Assembly: GCF_008831285.2 (NCBI RefSeq)
Contig: NC_045139.1
Location: 27,312,808 to 27,376,807 of the forward strand
Source of the DNA: Nymphaea colorata
Taxonomy: Eukaryota; Streptophyta; Magnoliopsida; Nymphaeales; Nymphaeaceae
Direction: 5' to 3'
Length of the DNA: 64,000 nucleotides
Numbering within the stretch: the first letter of the stretch is position 1; every line of letters starts with the position of its first letter. Of this stretch, positions 1 to 12,300 are shown piece after piece. A program made the translations under genes and the position numbers. Below the pieces are notes generated by a model that saw nothing but the letters and a program-made list of their open reading frames with translations, did not search any database and was not told the DNA's origin.

Positions 1-3000
1 TGATGAATAATGAAGCAATGGTCAAGACTAGTCACATCTGCAATGTTGGGGAGACTGAGAATGCTTGAGTGCTCGTCTATGAGGGAGCCATCTCTCTAAA
101 CGGGAACCAAAAAGTAGAAGTGACTTCAACCCTACTTGCATGAGAGAGGTATTGACTTCAACCCACAGTCATCCAAGTAATGAAGATATGCCATTTGGAA
201 CTATTCTAACCACTGTAGTTACCATTTTGAATCCATGTGGTCTGTAGAGACGAACGAGGTGCCTCGGTCTCCTCGAAGGATGCAATATACAATGTGACTA
301 TGGGGGTGTGTCCTAAACATGGTGACTGAAATAAAATGCATGGTGGAGGTCACAACAGACACATGATAGATGAACATACAAATGCATATAGCCAGACTAA
401 GTGGAGGGAATGTGCCTAACATAATGGACAATTTTGACCCTAATTAGGCTCGAAGAAACATGGTAAGAGCTGGACCGAATAAGGCTGGAATAGACTTGCT
501 CTCTAGATGCTTTTGACAAAGAAAAAAGACAAGTTCATTTGACACTCACCTCTAGTTAAAAAAGTTAACTTTATGTAAAGTAAAAACAAGTTAACCTAAA
601 CATGCTTAGTATAAAAAGAAAACCTAAAGCATGCTATTTGGGAAAGAAACAGAAGAAAAGAATCAAAATGCAAAATGGAAAAAAAAAAGAAGAAGGAAAA
701 AAATTATCTAACCTAGAATACTCCTAGCCTGAACAACAACTCCTACTGGCTCTCTTCAGCTTAGTTAGCTGACTTGGTTGCCCAATGTTGTGACTCAAAT
801 CAAGCCTAAACTCAAATCCAGAAAAGCTACAAATTTTACTTTATCTCTTGAGAGTTTTCCAAACACTTAAGTGAACACGACTCCTACTGGATCTCTCCGG
901 CCTTAGTCGACTGACTTGATTGCCCATTGTTGTGATTCAAATCAAGCCTAGCCTCAGACCTAGAGAAGCTAAAAGTTTTACTCTCTCTTGAGAGTTTTCC
1001 AAGCACTTAAGTGATTTTTTCTCAAAATGAGATGACATCTTTAGAGGGAGGGGGACGTCCCCTTTTATAGTGCTAGCCTGAACAACAAAGTATGACTAGA
1101 AAAATTGGGTCCTCTTCTATTGGAAAACGCAAAAGCAGGTTAAAATGTAATTTTAATGCAAATTCTTCCTATCTCACTCAATTTTAATCACAATCTGATT
1201 TTGTGAAAAACATGTATTCTCAGAGATTTGCTGATCCGTTCATGAAAAATGAGTTTGGTTGACATGTGATGTAGAGGATGGACAATGCATGAACATGAAG
1301 GACAGAAAACACACATCAAATCATATATTATAACCGACATTCAAGAGAAAAAACGTCCTTTTGGCTTTGTATGGACACGATATGAATTTCGTGTGCCAGC
1401 CTACTCAGCTCCGAATTTTGCACACTTCATATCCTTTTGTATGGACTGAAATCTGGCACAAAATGAGTAATTGACAATGCATTAGATGGATATAGTGTGC
1501 ATGAATGATTATATGGATCATGGATCTTGACTTGATACTATGATCCACAATAGGATATGGATCTGAAGAGAATTCTACAATTCAGATTTAGATATGATAG
1601 GAAGATTTAGATCATGATTAGAGATTGACATTTTAAATTTTAAAAGATACTTCTGGTGAGGGTAGAAAGGAGGCAACCTATAAAATTTGGCTGAAAAGTG
1701 ACCTCAATGACCCTTCCAAAATTCAATTTTCAAAATTGATGGGTTTCAAAATGAACAATTGGTAAGTGCAAAATGGGAACTTTTCATCCACGGCATGCGA
1801 GTCTGATCTGAAATTGAAAATACTCTATTGAGGAACATATCATAGCAATCATCTGAAGAATATTTAGAAACTGATTTCCGGTTTGACCAAAATTAGTTCA
1901 AGATATTGAGCATTACCACAGTACAGTGTTCGAAGCTGGACAACACTTAGTGAACACTTAGTGAATTTGTATATCTGCCAAGGAACATAAATCTAAATGA
2001 TTGAACTGAAATTGAAGTCAAGAATATTTAGGTCGAGCATTGAACAATATGATCCTAGCTTGAAGCAAGCTAACATGTTTACTATTGAGAGAATTCTAGC
2101 TTGGTCCTGCTGAAATGAGTGAGATAGTCCCTCTGGTTTCAGCGCAACTTTTGTAGATATCAAATCTGGATCCCGGAGTTGGCAGTAACTCAAGAAATAC
2201 TTTGTGAACACTGAAGAGGCCATGTGTGGAGCTTGGTTAGGTTTGATAGGGTTTTGGTGCTTCAAAATGGTAGGTGGTTGACATCGGTGAGCTCATCAAA
2301 TTAGAGTGAGCATGTTCTGAGGTAGGATAAATATGGCAGACCAACTCTAACGATCCTAAAGACTCGAAAAGGTAGGCAGAGAACTGGTTTCTGGTGGGGA
2401 CTAGAAGCATAGTTGTCTAAGGGAAAGGGAAGGTGGCGTAGAAACACAAAATCCGTGGAACGCATGGGGATGGTCGATCATTGAGTGTTGAGACAGAGTT
2501 CAAACATTAAATCTGCCGCATACAGTGGACACTTTGATTGAAAAAGTTATAATAGTTTAATCTTATTCTTGTGCAAAGGGTGAAAATTTCTTGTTTTTTT
2601 TGGCATTTCAAGCTAAGGGCAAACGTACTGGGTACCAAGATGGTCCAGCTCTTCTAAGGACTTAGGTTCGAGTTTTGGATTAGTTACTGTCACATCCCAA
2701 TATGCTCTACCTCTCACCCGTAAAAGAGCTCGAAGCATGGTTTGTGAAAACCCATGAGGGTGAGCACAAAAAGACAAGTGACTTTTCTTAGGGCGTGGTA
2801 GAATAAACCACTCACCCTCAAATAAAAAAAAAAAACACTAAGGGCATATGGGAGATCAGCACTTACCCAATGACCCACGTTGATACCACAACACACTCAC
2901 CACTAATCCCATGGCCCGCGTGTTAATATCTCGCGTGTTAATATCTCGAAACATGTTTTATATCCGGAATAATAAACATTAGACGGGCTATATCCGGCTC

Positions 3001-3040
3001 TCACGCCCGACGATTCACCAAGCCTCGAATCTTGGATCTA
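1..3040. other. Upstream intergenic, repeat-like DNA
   Basis: No supportable gene. AT-rich sequence with only short, codon-poor open frames on both strands. It contains the 141-bp tandem duplication listed separately, a short phrase (TAGCCTGAACAACAA) present near 725 and again near 1074, and a 15-bp unit (CGCGTGTTAATATCT) repeated twice around 2920-2950. A minus-strand open frame at 1993-2265 (90 codons) has no domain I recognise. The texture suggests decayed repeat DNA. Confidence 0.5.
739..1014. repeat. Tandem duplication, 141-bp unit, two copies
   Basis: Copy 1 starts at 739 and copy 2 at 880. Both begin ACTCCTACTGG and end with GAGAGTTTTCC followed by CACTTAAGTGA. The copies differ by scattered substitutions and small indels, so the duplication is not recent. 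Confidence 0.85.
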
Positions 3041-3163
3041 TCTGAATCGGTGCTCCGCCCAACACGGCCCAACAAAATTTTAGCCTTCGAGGCACCATAT
3101 AAATAAGCGCTTTCGGACGCTTTTATCACTGGAGACTACGGAGCCACTGAAACATAATACAAC
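3040..3163 (+). promoter_or_regulatory. Core promoter and short 5' leader of the YchF-type gene
   Basis: A consensus plant TATA box (TATAAATA) lies at 3098-3105, 59 bp before the start codon, which predicts a 5' leader of roughly 30 nt. A GGCCCA (TGGGCC on the minus strand), the site II type motif common in promoters of plant genes for organelle and ribosome biogenesis, is at 3066-3071. The start codon context (AAC ATG GC) is strong, with A at -3 and G at +4. The transcription start is inferred. Confidence 0.7.
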
Positions 3164-3364
3164 ATGGCGTGCTCCCACCTTGTTCCTTCTCTCGGCATCC
3201 CTCTCAGAACAACCTCCATTCTTGGTATTCCCCTCTTGAAGCTAGGTTTGGTCTTCCGAGTGCCAATGAGGCGGTTCTCGAGTAGTAGTAGAATCAGTAT
3301 GAGCTTGAAGGCAGGCATTGTCGGCCTGCCGAACGTCGGAAAATCGACTCTCTTCAATGCCGTG
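3164..3364 (+). CDS. ENGD-2: Exon 1: transit peptide and P-loop
   Basis: 67 codons. Encodes the Ser/Arg-rich leader and the G1/P-loop (GLPNVGKST). The donor is GTG|GTGGGT. A GGT further on (3368) could also be read as a donor, but only 3364/3365 keeps frame with exon 2 and the family pattern FNAV-VENG. Confidence 0.92.
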
Positions 3365-6300
3365 GTGGGTATCTCTTTGTTTGTTGGATTTCTGCTAATG
3401 AATGAGGAAAGAATAGTGGTGTATTTGTTGTGGTGAAATAGTATTAAAGGGATTTTTATTAATTCTCCTCGTTGTTGGTGGATGATATTTTATCAGTCTT
3501 ATGAATTCGTCTGGTGTATCCAATGATTGTTTACTAACAATACAGACAATTTGGTCGCTTAGTTGCTGAAGGAGATAATTTTTGGGCGTTCTTTTGGAAA
3601 GGTTGCTTTGTTAATGAGCAATAACCATTAGCTTGTTCTGTTTGAATCAGAGACTTGGCGGTTTTGTTTTTTGCAGAATTGGAGTAAGTGGCTAAGCTGC
3701 TCTTTCATTTCTTCCTGCTTCAATATTGGGACTAATTTAGTTTATTTTGTTTTTCATTGTTCTCGATACTGTTGAAGTGGTTCTGATATTGATTGGGTGT
3801 GCTGGTCTTGCACTTCTTATTGGCTCGTTAGTTTGAGAATTAATTAATTTAATGCATTATTACTTTCACAAATGTCAGCGTTTCCTTAATTAAAATTACC
3901 TTTTTTTTGGTGGTCTCCACATGCTTCACAAGAGCATACATATTTTTACAAGGACAAAACGTGTTACGCATAATCAAGAGTCATGAGAATCCACTTTTTT
4001 GTAAAAACCTGCATCTCAGTTCTACTGGCTTCTATTTCATTTGCAGGTTGAAAACGGAAAAGCTCAAGCTGCTAATTTTCCCTTTTGCACAATCGAACCT
4101 AATGTTGGAATTGTTGCGGTACCAGATCCACGTCTTAATATGCTTTCTAAATTGAGTAAATCTCAACGTGCTGTTCCAGCATCCATAGAATTTGTGGATA
4201 TTGCAGGGCTTGTGAAAGGCGCCAGCCAAGGGGAGGTAACGACCTTATGAATTAGCTTAGAAGATTTTGTGAAAAATTTTTGCTATTACTTTCTGCGGTT
4301 AATGGTAACATGTCCATATCTGTAGTACACTGACATCACCTGAACTGATGAAATAGTGAATCTTGATTTAGAATTCTCTAATCAAGAATATTCAACAAAA
4401 GCTTTAGAAAGTAAATGTCAGAAAAAAATGCATGTTGTTTGAAGACGAACAAGAACCATTTTTTGGTTTTGGTATTTCTAGTGTCTACTAGTATGCATGG
4501 CTGATCTTCAACACTTGGCCAGATATTATAAAAAAGAGGTCTCTTTACCTATTCTCATGCAGCGTGAATTATGGTACAGTATTAAGGGCCCTTCTGAAGT
4601 ATGCTTTTGGTTGACATCATGACTGAAAAAGAATATCGACTTGTTTATACCTGGTTTCTTTGTATTTGTGATTATAGACAGAGATTGAAATGAGTTTTTG
4701 GATCATGTTATGAGTGCAAAGGGTGGGGGCTTCTTGTTGTAAAGTTTCTTGGTATCTGTGAATAGGTGGAGAACTCTTTTTATCAAATTTGTATATATTT
4801 GTTGATGTAAAAGGAAATGGCAAAATAACACTGTCAGGGGATAAAGGAGTTCATGCCTCCTGTAACTAATAGCACAATAAGTTCTGTCATGTCACATAGT
4901 TGCAGTGCACACATTCCAGGTCAAAGTATATGACACAAAACCACAAAAAATCTGTTCTTCATTACATGGGGCCTTCAATAATCAAAGGCTATTGATTGAT
5001 GGTGCCCTTGCAATTGTCAGTTTAGGAACAAATAGCAGTAACATGTATTTGTCTTCAATTTTCTCAAAGAGAAAGATGCTGATGTAACTCCATATTCTTA
5101 CTTTTCCAAGTCACTGTTATGTATATAAGAACCACAGTTAGGCTGTCACAGTAATAGTGGCTTACCAGTTTTGGAGATCATCAGGATACATAGTGTTGAG
5201 TCCATAAATTTTATGCAGCCATTGGTGACATGACAGTATTTTGCTAATCTGCATGCCAGAATTCCTAGGATATCTCTGCAATACTTAGATGGTGATTTCC
5301 AGAATTGTGATGGTGGTATTCAGATGGTGGAAGACATAAATTCATCTATCTTTTCGATTTATTTCTTTTCATTTCCTTGTATGGTGAAATTTCACTATTG
5401 TGTTGCAGACATTCAATCTTCTATAAAGATGTCTGCTTACTGATGTAGCTGGATAGAGAAATGGAGTTTGACCTTATTATGTTTCAATTTTGGTTTCCTT
5501 CAAGAACGGGAAAAATAGAAGACACTTTATGCTTTTAACTTGTGAGAACAATTAAACCACAGCAAAGAGATTAATGGTAGCTATTTACCTTATTCTGGAA
5601 CCTCATCTATTTTTATAAGTAGAAGAATATAATTCTATGCATAAGAGTAAAAAAAATCTGTAATGCATACCTTAAGCATTACACATGGCTGATTGAGAAG
5701 AATTCATTAATTTCTATTATTGGTTTCAACTAACTCAGTAAAATAGAAAATTTTCTCCTGATCAAGTTTAGTTGTTAGCTTAGAAGTTCAGATATACCTA
5801 CACAATCTTAGAAATTGAAAGTTTTCTGATTTCTGATGGATGCCAAAAATAAAAACTTTCTGAAAATTATAATTCTGACAAGTTGGACACTGTCAGATAA
5901 AGATTAGATGTACAATTGTGCAAGTTACAGATCAACAAAAAATTCCTTGTTTAAGAAAGCTGAGTTCTCCTCTTATGATTGCTATGCTTTCCTCAGTTTT
6001 ATTTATTGTATCATATTTTCAGTGGTCATAACTCATAATATTTGAGCATAAACACACATACTCTCTCTCTCTCTCTCTCTCTCTCTTTGCTTCAGGGATT
6101 AGGTAACAAGTTTCTTTCACACATTCGTGAAGTGGATGCTATCCTTCAGGTTTGCCAACTGTCCATATTCTGCCTCTTATATTTCAAGAATCCTTTTTCA
6201 TTAATTTATGTGTTTTTGTGCTTTCGACATATGCTGCTATTTTTGGTGTAGGGACATCTACTTTTTCATTGTCTTGCATTTCTCACATCCCAATATGTAT

Positions 6301-9300
6301 TTTGATCAATATGTGTGGTATCTTCTCTGAATTAATCTTTGTCAACATAAAGTGCCTTTGTGTTTGACCTTTACAAATTATGAGCAAAGATTCAAAACCA
6401 TGGGATTCATGTGGTTCTCTTTCCATAATTAAGGGATGGATGTGAAGTATACTCACCGAGTCACTAAAAACACATTAAAGACGTGAAAAATAAGTCAGCT
6501 GAATAAAACGGCAAAAAAAATGCCGAAACGAAAAAAACTCGAAAACTCTTGTTTTTGCCTTTTTTCCTTTTTTTTTTCATTTTAGGTGTTCTTTTCACAT
6601 ATTTTTAATGTCAAACTACTTGTTTCCATTTTCTAGTTTTTAGCATTATGGTTGCATCCCAATGAATTTTCTTATGTTTATCCATAATTCGACTCAATTT
6701 TCTTATAGCTACAGAAATGTCTGGCCTTGTCACTGTCACATAGAGGGATTTCCCAAACAAGGACCTATATGATTTGTTGTCCACTGGCTCAAACTCATCA
6801 TCATGTAAACATTGTTGAAATTAGAAAGTTTATAGTTAAGTGTGGTAGTTTTCTGATTCTTTAAAAGTTAGAGTCTTCTTCAGTCATTTATATCTTTATT
6901 TATCTCTCTTGTGTAAAGACTCTAGCCGACCCTTATTCTCTCTTTAAATAAGAGATTAGGGTTAGCAATGAATAAGCAAGTTTATTCTCTCTCTCTCTTT
7001 TCTTGTTCTCTTTTGTTCCCTCTCTTTCTCCATCTTTCTCAACATGGTATCAGAGCCAGCGGCGTGATCCCTTCAGGCTGCCGGCGATTGGCAGACTTTC
7101 GACAACCTCCTCTTTGGTGATTATCAGACTTCTTTCTCTCCTTTCTCGTCTTCTTCTTCTTCCTCTCTTTTCTCATCTTTTTCCTCTCCTCTACCGCTCG
7201 CTGGTTGGTGGAATCTGATCATGCCTATGTAGAACGCGTGATCAGATCCACTAGTGGAACGTGTATAGCCTGCTGCTGTGATTGTGGAGAAAGCCTGTAG
7301 TTTTTTATTAGAGATGGCCTGTAGTTTTTTGTTAGAGATGGCCTGTTGCTGCTGCTGATTGTGGAGATAGCCTGTTGATGCTGCTGACTGTGGAACAACA
7401 AGATGTGGACTTGTTGTTTGAGAAGTTGAGGTTGGGATCAGCAGAAGCAGCGACAGTCTTTGTTGTTTCGTCTGTAAGTCTTTCTCTTCAGGGTCGTGAA
7501 GAGGGTGTGGCTGTTGTCTGATCCAACTGCAAGTTAACAACGTCTGGAAGCTAGAAACTGTTTTCTGGCTTCCAAGAAAGGTCTAAATTTTTGGTATTAT
7601 CTAGTCATGGAATGACACACAACACTGTTTTCTTATATCGCTGAAGTCTCAGGTCATGTTGAAAGTTCTGAAGTTGTCTGAAAATAAGTTTTAGTTGGCT
7701 GCCGTTAAGTCTGTGCACAACTTATGATATTATTGCTCACGTCTGACTTTGAAAAAAAATATACATATACTTAGTTAGAAGATGTTGGCATAATCATCAC
7801 TGTGACATTAGTGGCATGTGACAGTGGTGCTGCGACTGCGAGTGATATTGTTGATCAGCCCCTTGCGTGACTGATTAATTATATGTTGGACGTTCTTTTG
7901 TGTTTTCAAACTGCTGCAACATTGTTTTGGTGCCCCTGCTGTGTTCATTATGGCTGAGATTAGCAAACCAGATGATGACAATGATTATAAAGGAATTGGG
8001 AATCCCTCCTCCTTTGGATCTACAGTCATAGTTAACATTGACAGATCTGAGTATGAACAGTTTTTGACACACAAAGCCTCACAGGCTTCAGCTTCCACTG
8101 CTTTGATTGATTGACCTCTCTCTACGGGTACATCCATGCTTGATTCAAGTATCTCTTGGATTATTGACTCAGGAGCATCAAGACATTTTTGCAGTAGACC
8201 TGGTTTGTTCATTACGTTGCATAGATTCTCTCAGCCATGTCATGTCAAAATTGCAGATGGTAGAATGTCACTTATATTGGGTTATGGAGATGTGAAGCTT
8301 TCTCAGTCTATGACCATTCCACATGTCTTATACGCTCCTGAATTTCCATCCCATTTACTTTCTGTTAAACAGTTGACTATTGATTTACACTGTCGCATTA
8401 TTTTTGACCCTAGTGCATGCTCATTTCAGAACTTACAAACTAAGAAGACTATTGATGGTGACTATGAAAAATGGGGTGTCTACATCCTGTCGACCCCTAT
8501 GGGTCTTGCTGCTACCTCTTCTACACTAGATTCTACACCCTTTCAGTGTCATCTCAGGCTCGGTCATCCTTCAGGGTCCTTACTCCGTTCCATCCTACCT
8601 CACCTTTCAGTTCCAGAGTCATTTTAGTGTGAGGCCTGTCAACTTGGCAAACATACTCGTAGTAGTTTTCCTTTGAGTCTTAGTCCATCAAGTCAAGGGT
8701 TGTTTGATCTTCTTCATGTTGATGTGTGGGGTCCTAGCAGGGTTGCTAGCCGATCTAAGTTTAGGTATTTTCTGGTTGTTGTTGATGATTACTCTCGAGT
8801 TAGTTGGGTATTTCTTTTGAATGAAAGGTCTGAAGTAATACCTATTCTCAAAAACTTGATTATTGAAATAAAAACTCAGTTTGGTCCTCTGGTCAAGTGT
8901 ATTCGTACTGATAATGCTCTTGAGTTCAAATCATCTATCTTAATGACCTTTTATGCTGAAAATGGTATATCTCCCCAATTTACATGTTCTCATACCTCAC
9001 AACAGAATGAAGTTGCTGAATGAAAACATAGGCAACTTCTAACTGTTGCTCGTACCCTAATGCTTCATAATAATGTACCTGCATACTTATGGGGTGATGC
9101 CATACTCATGGCTTGTTACCTGACAAACCGTTTGCCGTCATCCTCCATTGACAACAAAGTACCGATTAAACTTGTTTATCCCAATCGAAGCTTATTTCCT
9201 GTTGCACCAAAAGTATTTGGTTGTACTTGTTTTGTTCACATCCTTGGGCCTAAACGTGATAAAGTTACTGCTCAAGCCTTTAAGTGTGTGTTCATTGGCT

Positions 9301-12300
9301 ATCCTCGAAACCAAAAAGGGTACAAGTGCTTTGATCCAATAACTCACAAAGAGTATATCAGTGCGGATGTCACTTTCTTCGAGTCTCAGTCCTACTTTAA
9401 TCCTACTTCTATGTCATCTGAGATGCCATGTCCTATTCCTCTACCTATCCCTCCAGTTCCATTGCAGTCTTTTCCCTCTCCTACTCTAACTATGAATAGG
9501 TTCCAAGACCCTCCATTGGTATATACTCGTCGGCAGGATCCCTCTCATGGTCGACCATCAGAATCTTCTCAGGATGTGAGCTCCATTGAAGTAAGTATAC
9601 CTGACATTGATCATTCTCATGACTTGCCTATAGCCCTGCGTAAAGGCAAGAGACAGTGTACTATGCATCCTATCTCACAATTTGTTTCCACTGACCATCT
9701 TGTTGACAACTTACAGCAGTTTCTTCATGCTATGACAGTTCATACTATACCAACTAGTCATCAACAGGCATTACTAGACTGTAAATGGCGAAAAGCCATG
9801 CAAGATGAGATGGATGATCTCTTACAGCGTGGTACCTGGGAATTGGTTGATTCTCCTTCAAATTGTGATATTGTTGGCTCTAAGTGGGTCTTTACAGTCA
9901 AGTACCATTCAGACCCACCATTCAGATGAGTCTGTAGAGAGATATAAGGCTCGATTAATGGCTAAAGGTTATACCCAGACATATGGAGTTGACTTCTTTG
10001 AGACTTTCTCTCCTGTGGCCAGGTTGGGTACTATTCGGCTCATTATCTCTGTTGCGGTACACTCTGATTGGCCTATGTATCAGTTGGATGTAAAGAATGC
10101 ATTTCTTTATGGTGACTTTGAAGAGACTGTATATATGCAACCCCCAGGGTTCGAGCGACAGGGGGAATGTAGAAAAGTGTGTCGTCTGAAGAAGGCAATT
10201 TATGGACTTAAACAAAGTCCTAAGGTATGGTTTCACAAATTATCTGAGGTCGTTTCACAGTGTGGATTTGAAAGATCTCCTTTGGACCATTCTCTATTCA
10301 TCAAGAAGATCTCCGAAGGTATAGTTGTTATGGTAGTTTATGTTGATGACATTATCCTGACAGGTGATTGTGATGAAGAAATTTCGGTCACAAAGACTTT
10401 CCTTCAGAAGCACTTTGTCACGACACTTGCGATATTTTCTTGGGATTGAGGTTGCTCATAACAAAGAAAGTGTAGTGTTGTCTCAGAGGAAATATGTACT
10501 TGACCTACTGCAGGATACAGGAATGTTAGGAGCCAAGCCGGCTAATCTTTCGATAAATCCACGTCTTCATCTTCATGATGATCAATCAGAACTAGTGGAT
10601 TCACGATCTTACAGGTCTCTTATTGGCAAACTTCTGCATGTCACTGTGACTAGACCAGACATTAGCTTTGTTGTTGGGAAACTAAGTCAGTTTATGGAAA
10701 AACTTGGAAAAGTCTATTGGGATGTTGCATTGATGGTTTTGAAATATCTAAAGTCATCCCCGGGCAGGGGCCTTTTTTCAAGAAAGGTGAATCTCTAGAA
10801 ATTGTTGCTTACAGTGATGCTGACTATGCAGGGTCTGTTGATAACAGAAAATCCACCACAGGCTTCTGTATCTTTGTTGGGGGGAACCTCATATCATGGA
10901 GAAGTAAGAAACAAAATGTAGTTTCGAGATCAAGTGCAGAATTTGAATATAGAGCAATGACTCAAACGGCTACTGAGATGACTTGGGTTAAGTCTATGCT
11001 GACAAATATGACTATGAGTATTCAGGTTCCTCTTCTATGAAAATGTATTGTGATAATAAGGCTGCCACTTACATTACAAATAATCCAGTATTTCATGAGA
11101 GAACAAAACACATAGAGGTCGATTGTCATTATGTTCGGGATCTTATACAAGGAGGTGTTGTGTCTACAGTTCATGTAACTTCTAAAGATCATGCGGCAGA
11201 TATGTTTACTAAGGCTCTTCCTATTGGTGATTTCTCTAGATGTTGTAACAAGCTGAGCATGATTGATATCTATGCTCCAGCTTGAGGGGGAGTGTTGAAA
11301 TTAGAAAGTTTATAGTTAAGTGTGGTAGTTTTCTGATTATTTAAAAGTTAGAGTCTTCTTCAGTCATTTATATCTTTATTTATCTCTCTTGTGTAAAGAC
11401 TCTAGCCGACCCTTATTCTCTCTTTAAATAAGAGATTAGGGTTAGCAATGAATAAGCAAGTTTATTCTCTCTCTCTCTCTCTTTTCTCGTTCTCTTTTGT
11501 TCCCTCTCTTTCTCCATCTTTCTCAACAAACATCATCATGGATTCATGGAAATAGTAGCTAGTTTAGCACCAAGCATGCCTATTTCTTACAACAAATCAA
11601 ACACATACTTCCTTTGGATGACAACACCTTTTTTATTTCTAGCTACTTCAATTCCCCAAGAATATCTGAGTTGGTAATAAAATATTTTTGAAAATACTTC
11701 TTTGTATTGTATCTGAAATTTCCTGATCATTATCAAGCACACAGGCTTCATTTTAACCCATAAATAGTCTTTTTAAAACTACATGCCTTTCCACACTCCC
11801 CCTGTCGTTTAAATCCAGACGGCTGCTGCATCTAAACAGTTTCAGCCAAATCACCATATAAAGAGACATTTTTAACATCAAGTTGGGACATATGCTAGCC
11901 GAAATGTACTACAACAGAAATAACAAGTCTAATGGTACCAAGTCGGGCTATAGGAGGAAAGTTTTCAAAGATGTCCACACAATATGTTTCGGTATAACCC
12001 TTGGCCACTAGTCGTGCCTTGTATCTCTCCATTGAGCCATTTGAACCATACTTAATGGAAAATACCTACTTTGAGCCAGCAATTTCAACATCTGAAGGAG
12101 GATCTGCAAGTTCCGCGTGTGGTGTAAATGGGTCGGGTCTGACTGGACCCGAACCATATCTTAACACCCATGTACCTCGGGACACAAGAGCATCCATTTC
12201 ATCTTACATGGCCTGCGTTCACTTAGGGTTAAAAGGAGCATGCTGATAACTGATAGGAATTAAAGCTGCACACAAGTTTGTTGTGAAGTGCGGCATACTT

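Larger units (their letters stand above)
6813..11528 (+). mobile_element. Element A: Ty1/copia LTR retrotransposon in intron 3, defective
   Basis: LTRs at 6813-7044 and 11293-11528 (TG...CA) are flanked by the perfect 5-bp target duplication AACAT (6808-6812 and 11529-11533). The primer binding site TGGTATCAGAGC starts at 7045 and is complementary to initiator tRNA-Met. The polypurine tract CTTGAGGGGGAG lies at 11281-11292. The internal order PR-IN-RT-RH defines copia. It is inserted in the sense orientation relative to the host gene. The LTRs differ by two substitutions and one 4-bp CT-repeat indel, so insertion is fairly recent, yet gag is mostly deleted and pol is broken at many points. 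Confidence 0.96.

Noticed and set aside
3136-3357. Open frame antisense to exon 1
   Set aside because: Shadow of the host exon; no independent signals or recognisable domain.
7124-7540. 138-codon minus-strand frame in the element A leader
   Set aside because: Low-complexity (Gln and Glu/Lys runs) arising from CT- and TG-rich leader DNA.
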